In this document: positions 53,289 to 62,636 of the stretch, in pieces
Position numbering within the stretch: the first letter of the stretch is position 1
How the letters are laid out: every line of letters begins with the position of its first letter
From: Scilla litardierei
Taxonomy: Eukaryota > Streptophyta > Magnoliopsida > Asparagales > Asparagaceae
Assembly: GCA_030789695.1 (NCBI GenBank)
Contig: CM061142.1
Span: 284,272,165 to 284,336,164, forward strand
Length of the DNA: 64,000 bases
Direction of reading: 5' to 3'
Position numbers and translations under genes: made by a program
Notes under the pieces: model-generated
What the model saw: only the letters and a program-made list of their open reading frames with translations
What the model was told of the DNA's origin: nothing
The model's database searches: none

Positions 53289-55611
53289 TGCTATTCGTCC
53301 TAAGTCGGACGAACAAAATAAATAAAACAGCGGAAGAAATGATTTATTAAACTATTTAATAAATAAAGCCCTAAGGAAAAATTCCCTAAGCCAGGAAATC
53401 TACTGACTCGAGTTGGGTCTGACCAACTCGAGAAAGTTCTAACTACTAATTAAACTAATTGCATATAAAATTGACTCAACCGGAATCTTGCCCTGGAGCA
53501 GGCAAGATGTTCCGCACCGTCTTGCGCTCCATGATCTGAGCCGCCTTCCGAGCCGTGTTGCATAGCTCCTCGCCGCAAACTGGATCAGCTCCCGTAGCGC
53601 ACTTCCGAGCCGTGTTGCGTCGCTCCTCGCTGCAGACTGGATCAGCTCCCGTAGCGCACCTTGCCTTCGAAGCCATCACAAGCCGTAGAAGATTTCACTT
53701 GAGTAAACACGCGTCGTAGACTTCCGAATCAGATTCGGACCTCCTCGTTGTCTTGCTAGGACTCGGTTGGAGGACAGGAAAATTTATAGAGGAAGAGAAT
53801 AAATTTAGTCTAGATTAAGTTTGCTCAAAATATTCGTGAGCTCCTTAATCAGAGACTTGGTGCAAGAAACAAAGAAGGGAGTGCCCACCTATTTATATAG
53901 GAGGCCGGCTCCCCTTCTTTTGTCATGAGCAATGTGGGACAAAAGTTAGGAAGAGGGATTTGGATTAATTCAATTTTAGTTAGTATAGCTTTCATAAAGC
54001 CTTAACCTTCAATCAATTAATCCTCACTCATCGTTGAGCTTCAGAGATGATACAAGTTATCATTTCGAAGAGCTAGTGATGGTGAACGCGTAGGAACAAA
54101 CGGCGACGAAATCCGAGTTCGTTTGACCCTTCAAACAATTGCTCAAAGTTGACCAAAAACCCAAATTTCGTAGCCGTCAAGGGTTTCAACAAAGAACCCT
54201 AAAACAACTTAAGTGGCGGGCGACCCGCTAAGCTTAGCGGGTGCGCCCGCCTAAGGCAACTGGGCGCGCCCGCTAGGGCATGCCCGCACGGGCACAGCCC
54301 GCTGTCACCAGCGGGCTGCGCCCGCTGCACCCAGCGGGCGTGCCCGCTGGGGCAGCGGGCGGGCCTGCTACAACAGCGGGCCACGCCCGCTGCACCCAGT
54401 GGGCGGGCCCGCTGGGTCAGCGGGCCCCGCCCGTTTTGCTAAGTGGGTTTTATCCCACTTCCCCTTTCGCCTTTCTTGCGTTTCTGGGCTCATCCGAGCT
54501 CCGATTCCTACACGGTTTGATCCTCTGGATTCCATACGAAATTTCCTCCATTCCCAAATGCTCCAATTTCACAACCAACTTGCGAATTCAATATTCTCTT
54601 TACATCTAATGATATCCTCTATACATTCTATCTGTTACTACGATGTGAATGTTACTCGGTGTGAGACCCTACAGCCTGACCCTTACTACAGGCCGAGACT
54701 CGAAGTCTCAAGACGACAGTGACCACTAGCAGTAGGTGTCGTCCCTGTTTCGGGATCATCGATTACGTGATTGGTTCGTTTAGGCAAAAGTGCCGACGAA
54801 ATCACTCTGACTGTGACTGTGATAATTTCCGCAGTTTTAGTCCCTTCGTCATAACTATGTCACTCGGCAAGTCTAGGGTATGGTATACTATCAACCCCAT
54901 TGGCTAGCAGTGGTCAGTATACATCGGTCTCTGGTACATACAGGTTGTACAAGTTACAACATACCTTGGCCAAGGTTTTACTGAGATCCGTACTGACCTG
55001 TGACACTAACTTCCCATTAACGGAAGAGACGAATCCTCTGTTGATCACTACTTAGCTCATATGTTTCGAGTGTCACCCAGCCTAAGATCTTTCATCAGGC
55101 CTAGCCTCGAAGTTAGATCTTTAGACCTAAGTGACACTGTCCACACATAGCTTCATACAATGATCTCAAGTCCTAAGGACCAACTTACCTATTATCACTT
55201 AGAGTTATTAATGATAGTTTAGTTAATGTATAACCATTTAACAACTCACTGTTTGGGTCGTTCAGTGAACTCAGCTTTTACTGAGCACCTGCGTCCTGTT
55301 TCCGACTTCACCAAGTCGCTTGGTTATGAGACCAACCAGACAGGGACGCAATGGTCTGTCTGATGCGTTGATATCCCTTATCTCGACACATCTATGACCA
55401 TGAACACTTTTAAGATTCAAGCTATTAGAGGTCAGACATTTCTCATAATCGTAATCTACATTGCGAAACATGTGTGACCTAACTATGAATCCAAGGGAAT
55501 AATCCGAGTAATGAACAACTCAGACATTGCATTACCAGAAAGAATACTTTCATTTATTGAACAAGATGTTTCATCAAGATAAATAGCCACGAGGGCATAC
55601 ATTTCTCTACA
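53289..55611 (-). repeat. 3' LTR of Copia element F
   Basis: On the minus strand it begins TGTAGAGAAATGTATGCCC after the tract AAGTGGGAGA and ends near GACGAATAGCA, about 2323 bp, close to the length of D's LTR. Parts are recognisably related to D. The outer end is set at 53289 by the CA rule, with TTTAT as the possible target duplication; the partner lies outside the window. It carries a TATA at 53890-53900 and a GC-rich cluster at 54213-54440. Confidence 0.8.
54213..54440 (-). repeat. GC-rich palindrome cluster in F LTR
   Basis: About a dozen alternating GCCCGCTG / CAGCGGGC units with variable 4-10 base spacers, about 310 bases upstream of the TATA on the minus strand. It is larger than either cluster in D. 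Confidence 0.85.
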
Positions 55612-55621
55612 TCTCCCACTT
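55612..55621 (-). other. Polypurine tract of element F
   Basis: AAGTGGGAGA on the minus strand abuts the LTR start TGTAGAG. Confidence 0.85.
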
Positions 55622-55631
55622 GCACTCAGGC

Positions 55632-56667
55632 CTATTTATTTTGGTATCTCATACCATATTTACACGCTAGTTTCTCTAAACGATCACGTGCCAGCACCTT
55701 TGTGAATGGATCTGCTAAGTTGTCTTCTGAAGAGACTCTAAGGAGTTCTATATCTTTCCTCTGCTCTATCTCCCGAATCAAGTGATACTTGCGAAGAATA
55801 TGTCTGGATCTCTTGTGGAATCTAGGTTCTTGAACCAGGCTGATGGCTGCATTGTTGTCGCAATACAACGGTATTGGACTTTCAACGGCAGGAACCATCC
55901 CGAGCTGGTTAATGAACTTCTTCATCCAGAGTGCTTCCTTTGCTGCATCGTTATCCGCTATGTATTCGGCTTCCATTGTGGAGTCTACAATAGTGACTTG
56001 TTTGGAACTCCTCCAACTGACCGCTCCTCCGTTGAGAGTGAAAACATATCCTGAGATCGATTTGCTATCATCCATATCACTTTGAAAGCTTGAATCTGTG
56101 AACCCTTCAACATTCAGGTGTTCACTTCCATAAACCAAGACCAAGTCTTTAGTTCTTCTTAAGTACTTAAGAATTGTCTTGACTGCTTTCCAGTGCTCTT
56201 CTCCCGGGTTAGACTGATATCGGCTTACTACACCTAGTGCATAAGCGACATCGGGTCTGGTACAAATCATGGAGTACATGATAGATCCCACAGCAGAAGC
56301 ATATGGGATCTTGGTCATCTTTGCTCTTTCCAAGTCGGTTTGTGGAGACATCTTCTTGGTGAGGGCTATCCCATGATTGGCTGGCAATGAACCACCCTTA
56401 CTGTTTTCCATGTTAAAACGTTTTAACACGGTTTCAATGTACCTGGTTTGGGAGAGTCCTAGCATCCGCTTAGATCTATCTCTATGGATCTTCACACCCA
56501 GTATGTAGGATGCTTCTCCCAAGTCCTTCATGGAGAAATTGGTTGATAGCCATTTTTTAACAGACTTTAACATCTCTATGTCGTTGACTATTATCAGAAT
56601 GTCATCTACGTATAGAACTAAGATGACTAAAGAATTTTTATTACTGGTTCTTTTGTAGATGCATGGG
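55632..56667 (-). pseudogene. pol: RT C-terminus and RNase H of Copia element F, truncated by E
   Basis: An open minus-strand frame of about 345 residues: YVDDILIIVND (RT catalytic YVDD), YILGVKIHRDR, PYASAVGSIMYSM, RPDVAYALG, then RNase H with GFTDSSFQSD, TMEAEYIA, LYCDNNAAISL and HKRSRHIL. It ends at 55632, just inside the polypurine tract. The N-terminal side stops at 56667 in HPCIYKRT, where E has inserted. No stop or frameshift is visible in the preserved part, so F may have been intact when E landed. Confidence 0.9.
56663..56667. repeat. Probable target duplication ATGGG (element E), one copy visible
   Basis: Five bases before the TG of the E LTR, inside F pol. The second copy is beyond the window. 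Confidence 0.6.
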
Positions 56668-58484
56668 TGATCACTCCTTATTTTACACCTTTTTTCCGCA
56701 TGTTTGCATGCCATTTGGATCGCCCAAATCATGTTTTTCACGATATATCGACGATATTACGATGCTTTTCACGATTTGTTGTTTTTGTCGCATTTCAGGT
56801 GATTTGGCGCGATTTGGAGTGATCCTGAGATGCGCTTACTCTAGACGGTCACCAACGACCTCCCCGAGGGGTATTTTGCTGTTGGAGAGGAGCAGAAGAA
56901 GAATGGACGTCGCAGGAGCGACGAGGAGGCCAAAACAAGCAGATTGGGCATTCTTTGTGTCCCACTCGGCCGAGTGGAGGAGCCACTCGGCCGACCAGCG
57001 AGACACTGCTCGGTCGACCAGTTCAGACACGAGTTACCTGTGCACTCGGCCGAGCACAGAAGACCCACTCGGCCGAGTGACGATACCACGTCCGCCCGAG
57101 TGGCGCCCAGACGAAGCCCTTCCAAAACATCGAAGTTTTTGTTTTTCGGCTGCCTGAACTTCAGAAGACCCACTCGGCCGAGTGGAGAATCCCGTCCGCC
57201 CGAGTGCAGTGAAGTCATCGGCCGAGTGACGACAACTCACTCGGCCGAGCCGCCTCCGAACTGAAGACCCCTGAAAGCCCCGACTTTCTGGAAAATTGCA
57301 GGGTTTTCACTCGGCCGAGCTACTTTTGTCACTCGGCCGAGTGCGATGCGCTGCCTGTAGCGAAAACTGCGGAAAACAGGCTGTGCAGGGGTATTTTGGT
57401 CACGATTTTTGGACGATTTTTGGGGCTATTTAAGCCCTGTTTTTACCCTAGTTTTGAGAGCCATCTCTTAGATTTTTTGCAGCTTTTTAGATTACTTTTT
57501 AGTTTTATTATTGTGATTGGAGGAGAGGAAAAACTTGGATTTTTGTTGGATTAAATTGAAGAACTCCATTGGTTTGCATCTCTCTTCCCTAAAAATTCTA
57601 TTTTTATTGTTTATTTCGATATTTGTGATGAATTCTATTGCTTATTTCATTGATTATTTTTGTGCTATTGCTATGATTTGTGAGTAGTCTCCACGTCTTG
57701 GGGCGTGGGGATGAACCCTACAAGCCCTATTTCCTATTTGTGATGAATTGGTAGAAATTGAGCTAGAATTACTATTAGGGATTAGATTGGGATCGATTTA
57801 CTACAGATAGCTAGGAATTCATATCAATTGGGATTTGCAAGAGATTGGATCCCAATTTGATAGGAAGCCCTAGAAATCCGAATTGGGTTGGAGTCGGATT
57901 TTCGAAGTATCGGTTTGCAAGAGATTGGACCGATACCAGGATTTCCGATTGCAATTCCATGCTAATACCCGTTTGCAAGAGATTGGACGGGTAGGAACTA
58001 TCCTAATTTAGATTGTGGACCGAGTTTGCAAGAGATTGGGCTCGGTGCGCAATTGGACGATGATGTTGATCCTAATGCTAGCTTCCCTAGGCTAGGGTTT
58101 GCAAGAGATTGGACCCAAACCTAGGATAGCTATAGACCGGCAACAGCGCGAGAGCGTGAGCTTGGTTCTACATTCAGTTGCAACTAGTTCATCCGAATTC
58201 TCTTTCTAGCAATTTTGATACCGACGAACCACATTTATGAAGTACGGTGAGTAGCGGGAATTCCCCATTCCCTAGACGTTCTTTATTTGATTTGATATTT
58301 CGCACATTTGTCGGACGATTGTGACAGGATCGCCCAAGGCAATTTTCTCTGTTCTCAAATAGCCAGGTTGATTCGGAGCAAGCACAGTCATTCGTCCTCC
58401 CTGTGTTCGATACCCGCTCGCTGCTACACCGTGCACTTGCGGTAAAACTACAACCGTTCTTTGGGTGTATATCCGGAGCGATCA
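56668..58484 (+). repeat. 5' LTR of element E
   Basis: 1817 bp, TGATCACTCC...GAGCGATCA, homologous to the C LTR but clearly diverged. It has a palindrome cluster (56963-57345), a TATTTAA motif (57428-57434) and the TTTGCAAGAGATTGGA repeats (57833-58120). Confidence 0.92.
56963..57345 (+). promoter_or_regulatory. U3 palindrome cluster, element E LTR
   Basis: About twelve copies of CACTCGGCCGAGTG and variants such as CGCCCGAGTG. More perfect than in C, and ending about 85 bases before TATTTAAG. Confidence 0.8.
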
Positions 58485-58490
58485 AGTTTT

Positions 58491-58508
58491 TGGCGCCGTT
58501 GCCGGGGA
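58491..58508 (+). other. Primer binding site (tRNA-Asp), element E
   Basis: TGGCGCCGTTGCCGGGGA, six bases after the LTR end. Confidence 0.92.
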
Positions 58509-58642
58509 GGCGATTGCGTTTGATTCTTTCTCACCCTAGCTATTCTTTTTTTTATTACTATTATCATTATTTTTATTTCTTACTTCTTACCTAACCCTTC
58601 CACGGTGCTAACCATTTCTTTGAAACTCTGTTTCCCCTGTGC

Positions 58643-61417
58643 ATGTACACGAGATCTACGGCGGACCCTGAAGCTTTATTATTTGATCCCGAGATCGAAC
58701 GTACCGCACGGAGACTTAGAGCGGATAGAAGACAAGATCCGGAAGGGATGTATATGACCAACCCGGAAACTCCTGAAGAATTGGCGGCAAGGATGGCGAG
58801 GATAATTTCTATTCGCGATAGGCTTCGGCCTAAGACCTCTTCTACTACCTCGTCCATTGCCGTGCCGCAGTTGGCGGCTGACAAGAACTTCGAGCTAAAG
58901 ACTGGATTGGTGGTTTTGATGCAACAAGACCCATTTCATGGGAACGCCCATGAGAACCCCCACTACCACATCCAATTATTCTTATCAAAGTGCGCCACAT
59001 TCCAGATGCCGGGGGTCTCCATCGATGCTATCAGACTGCGTCTCTTCCCCTTCACGCTTAAGGACAAGGCACTCTATTGGTTGAGGACGCAGGCTGACGG
59101 AATCTTCACCACTTGGGACGAGTTGGCGAGTGCATTTATTGATAAGTTCTATCCGCCATCCAAGATGGTGAAGATCCGGAGCGCTCTCATGTCCTTCAAG
59201 CAAGGACCACAGGAGACGCTCTATGAAGCTTGGGAGCGTTTTAAGGATTTGCAGCATCAATGCCCGCACCACAGTATAGAAGATTGGGAGCTAGTTCATA
59301 GCTTCTACAACGGTCTCCAACCGGGGACCAAACAAATTATTGATGCCGCGGCGAATGGTGCAATCTTGTTAAAGACTCCCGAAGAAGCTACGGCCCTAAT
59401 TGAGGAGATGGCCTCAAATTACCAACAATGGGGCGATGAGCGAGGACACTCCACGTCCTCCTTAAAGCCAACTAGCATCTACGAGGCGAAGGCCGTAGCG
59501 GAGCTCACGAGCAAATTTGATTCTCTCCACAAGGTGGTGGAGAGATTGGAGAAGTTCATCACGGAGCCCCAAGGAAGCCCTTCCACCTCCGCTCCAACCA
59601 ACCAAATGTGTGATTGGCAAGACCAATCTCAAGCCATGTACTCGAGAGGAGAGCAAGGAGAAGGATCCTTGGAGCAAGTACAATATGTTGCGGGGAACCA
59701 AGGGTATTGGTCCAATCCGGCCGCAAGAAATCATCCCGGATTCTCCTATGCCAATAATGAAGGAGCTTTGAACCCGCCACAACCACTACCTCAACAAGCT
59801 CGACCACCACCACCCCAACAACAAAACTATCCACCGAGGGGGCCTACTCAACAAAACTTTCAACCGAAGCAACAAGTTCCACCTTATAGGCCGCCCGGTT
59901 ACAACCAAGGGTGGAGGAATCAAAATCAAAACCCTCCGCAAGCTCCACAACGGTCCGATTTCGAAACTAGAGTGGAGGCGTTCATGGTCGAGCAAAATAA
60001 GGTGAATGCTACTTTGAAGGCGGGGCAAGACTCTCTTAATACCGTAGTGGCTCAAATATCGGAGCAATTAGCGTTGCTCAATCGGAACACTCAACGATTG
60101 CCGGCGCAACCGGAGCAAAACCCACGGGGCAACACCGGCCACATCAACGCCGTAGTTGTCGTTACTACTAGAGGCGGGAAGGACACCACCCCCGCTATGA
60201 TTCCTACCGAGGAGGCCGTGGAGGAAAGCTTGGAGCCGATTGAGCCGATAGTTGAAGTTGAAAAGGAGAAGAAGCCACAAGACAAGGAGAAATCTAGGGC
60301 GGAGCAATTAATTGAGGAAAGGCGCTTCATGCCACCGGTCCCATTCCCCCAAAGGCTCGTTAGAGCGAAAATGGAGAAAAGGCTAGCGAAATTTCTCGAG
60401 TACCTAAGAGGAGTTAGCCTTAACATCCCCTTCCTTGACGCCATCGTCGAGATCCCCACGTATGCTAAATTTTTGAAGGACTTGATTTCGGGGAGGAAAA
60501 GGAAGGAGAAGATCATGCTAGCCGAGGAGGACTCTTGGTTCACCAAGAGAGAGAATGAGCCGGCAAAATTCAAAGATCCGGGGAGTTTTCGGATTCCTTG
60601 CACCTTGGGCGGCGTTCCTCTTCAAAAGGCGTTGGTAGATCTTGGGGCTAGTGTGAGCCTCATGCCCCTCTCCATGTTCTTAAAGCTAAACACCGGGACA
60701 AAGTTGAAACCCACCGACATGCGCATTCAATTAGCCGATGGACAGATAACAAGGCCGGTGGGGATCGCCGAAGACATACCGCTTCAAGTCCCGGGTGGAA
60801 TATGCTTGCCATGTGACTTTGTAATCATGGACGTTAAGGAGGAGGGAGACACCTCATTGATACTTGGACGCCCATTCCTCGCCACCGCCGGAGTCATCGT
60901 CGACGTGCGCGAAGGTACCTTAACCTTAAACGTCGGAAACATCGAGGTGGAGCTCCACATTCCTAAGGCTATGAAGCATATGCCTTATCATGAGGAACTT
61001 GACTACATGGACCTCCTTGATGAGGTGATAGAGGAGGCGATTCCTCACTCAATTGGCGCTCTTTTTGATGAAGAATTTGAAGAAGGCCCGGATTTAGGCC
61101 ATGAAGAGAATAAAGATGATTCCCCCGACTTCTCCACTGAAGAAGATGAAGGCGACGCTGATGTCGCAAGGATTCGAGAGCTCTGCAAGCTCTCGAAACT
61201 GAAGTCTCCAAAGAAAGCTCCGCCGGTACGGAAATCGGCACCACCGGCAAAGCCGTTGACCGGAGCAAATGCTAGCTTGGGGAGCCTCCCCCCAACACTA
61301 TTCGAGATAGGAGACCACCGAGGGAGAACGCGCCGCCGCCACATCCAAATCCAAGCGCGCTCCCCGGAAAGTTTGATGGGTCCATCTCATATGCACCAAA
61401 CATCCGGCATTGATTGA
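58643..61417 (+). CDS. gag-pr: Gag-protease polyprotein of element E, intact 924-residue frame
   Basis: The start is the first ATG after the primer site (MYTRSTADPEALL). Residues about 107-243 are the retrotransposon Gag capsid domain (LRLFPFTLKDKALYWLRTQ, AFIDKFYPPSK, YNGLQPGTKQIIDAA). A Q/P-rich linker spans about residues 370-440; no zinc knuckle is seen. The protease has ALVDLGASVSLMP with catalytic D at about residue 666, and LILGRPFLATAG near 745. Residues about 785-924 form an acidic tail (VIEEAIPHSIGAL...RIRELCKLS) homologous to the tail after integrase in C. RT, RNase H and integrase are missing. The frame has no stops, so it could still make particles. Confidence 0.9.
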   Translation: MYTRSTADPEALLFDPEIERTARRLRADRRQDPEGMYMTNPETPEELAARMARIISIRDRLRPKTSSTTSSIAVPQLAADKNFELKTGLVVLMQQDPFHGNAHENPHYHIQLFLSKCATFQMPGVSIDAIRLRLFPFTLKDKALYWLRTQADGIFTTWDELASAFIDKFYPPSKMVKIRSALMSFKQGPQETLYEAWERFKDLQHQCPHHSIEDWELVHSFYNGLQPGTKQIIDAAANGAILLKTPEEATALIEEMASNYQQWGDERGHSTSSLKPTSIYEAKAVAELTSKFDSLHKVVERLEKFITEPQGSPSTSAPTNQMCDWQDQSQAMYSRGEQGEGSLEQVQYVAGNQGYWSNPAARNHPGFSYANNEGALNPPQPLPQQARPPPPQQQNYPPRGPTQQNFQPKQQVPPYRPPGYNQGWRNQNQNPPQAPQRSDFETRVEAFMVEQNKVNATLKAGQDSLNTVVAQISEQLALLNRNTQRLPAQPEQNPRGNTGHINAVVVVTTRGGKDTTPAMIPTEEAVEESLEPIEPIVEVEKEKKPQDKEKSRAEQLIEERRFMPPVPFPQRLVRAKMEKRLAKFLEYLRGVSLNIPFLDAIVEIPTYAKFLKDLISGRKRKEKIMLAEEDSWFTKRENEPAKFKDPGSFRIPCTLGGVPLQKALVDLGASVSLMPLSMFLKLNTGTKLKPTDMRIQLADGQITRPVGIAEDIPLQVPGGICLPCDFVIMDVKEEGDTSLILGRPFLATAGVIVDVREGTLTLNVGNIEVELHIPKAMKHMPYHEELDYMDLLDEVIEEAIPHSIGALFDEEFEEGPDLGHEENKDDSPDFSTEEDEGDADVARIRELCKLSKLKSPKKAPPVRKSAPPAKPLTGANASLGSLPPTLFEIGDHRGRTRRRHIQIQARSPESLMGPSHMHQTSGID

Positions 61418-61743
61418 AAATTATAGGGGGTCGAGCTCACGACCTTAAACGAGCGCTTGTCGGGAGGCAACCCGACGGTTTTTGCTTTGTTTTTACTTTT
61501 TTTCTTTATTTTCGTTTTAGAAATTTTTGGTGTTTTGAGTCGTTCGCCCAAAAATTTTGTGATAACGGGTCCTATTTTTCTTGACAGGAGAGGAGATAGG
61601 TAGACCCATCATGAGGAGGATGAACGAGTCGATGAGGAGCGCCCCAAGAAGGTGCTCGACGCTTAGGAGGAAGATGAAATCGATTGGAGGAAGAAAGACG
61701 GAGTTTAGAGCCAAAACGAAGACAAACAGCAGAACACAAGGCT
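61418..61743 (+). other. Post-pol spacer of element E
   Basis: Contains GACCTTAAACGAGCGCTTGT and GGAGGCAACCCGACGG as in C (19665-19710). No gene. Confidence 0.6.
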
Positions 61744-62089
61744 CACTCGGCCGAGTATACTAGTCACTCAGCCGAGTACACAAGTTCATCCGGCCGAGCC
61801 GCTCACGAACGAGGGAAGTCTGCTGTACCCAACTCTCTGTTTATTTTCTTGATTTTGATATAACTGCTACTCGGCCGAGTATATATATTCACTCGGTCGA
61901 GTGAAACTGATAACCTCCTAGGGCGAGTCATGCCGAGTAGCTTGAGTCACTCGGCCGAATGGACTTACTCCACTCGGCCGAGGCTGGCAAAGCCACTCGG
62001 CCGAAGCGATAGCGGGGAGTAAATTTTCATTGGCCTCGCTCGGCCGAGTGACCACGTCACTCGGCCGAGTCGTAACTTTTTTATATAAA
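61744..62089 (+). promoter_or_regulatory. Internal promoter-like module of E: palindrome cluster and TATATAAA
   Basis: About ten CACTCGGCCGAGTG-type sites from 61744 to 62070, then TTTATATAAAGG (62079-62090), a strong TATA match, and a 550-base leader to ORF1. The arrangement is as in C and B. Confidence 0.6.
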
Positions 62090-62636
62090 GGTCCGAGGGG
62101 GGCGCGGATTTCGAAACGCAAAAACCCCAAACCCCCCCGACGCTCCAGCTCCCCTCGCCCGAACCCCCCTCGTTCTCGCCCTCACTCGCCCGACCAGCGC
62201 CGCCCCGCCGATGCTCGGCCCGCCACCGCCGGCCGAGCACCTGCCGACGCCTCGCCCGAGTCGCCGCCGGCGGCCGACCGTCCGATCACCTCCGGTACCC
62301 CTGTTTTCACCGTTTTCTCCTCTTTTCGTGTATTTCTTGAGGATCCATGTGCTAAACGCCCCCTAACCCAAATCAATTTCTATATCTATCCATTATACCC
62401 ATATTGCTCCATACATTTTGATTATTACTCGCTGATATCGCTTTTTCATGCGCAGGTTGCTTTTTGGAGCTTAGGGGAGCTCAGGGGTGCTTCTGCGGGC
62501 TGTTTTGGACTTCGTGGAGGCGCGGACTTCGCACGCTTCCACTGCTTAGCACTCGCGGCATGTTTGGGTATACTCTTTCCATTCTTTTTGCACACGCCAC
62601 ACTTTTCACGTTTTTCGGCGCGCGCTCGGGGCCGAT
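62090..62636 (+). other. ORF1 leader of element E with possible 3' splice site
   Basis: GC-rich and then pyrimidine-rich, with CGCAG/GTTGC at 62451-62460 in the same place as TTTCAG/GTTAG in C. Overlapping P/R-rich frames (62030-62698) are judged chance. Confidence 0.35.

Larger units (their letters stand above)
53289..56667 (-). mobile_element. Element F: Copia element, minus strand, cut by element E
   Basis: Only the 3' LTR and the RT/RNase H end of pol are in the window. The rest should lie to the right of element E. Confidence 0.85.
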
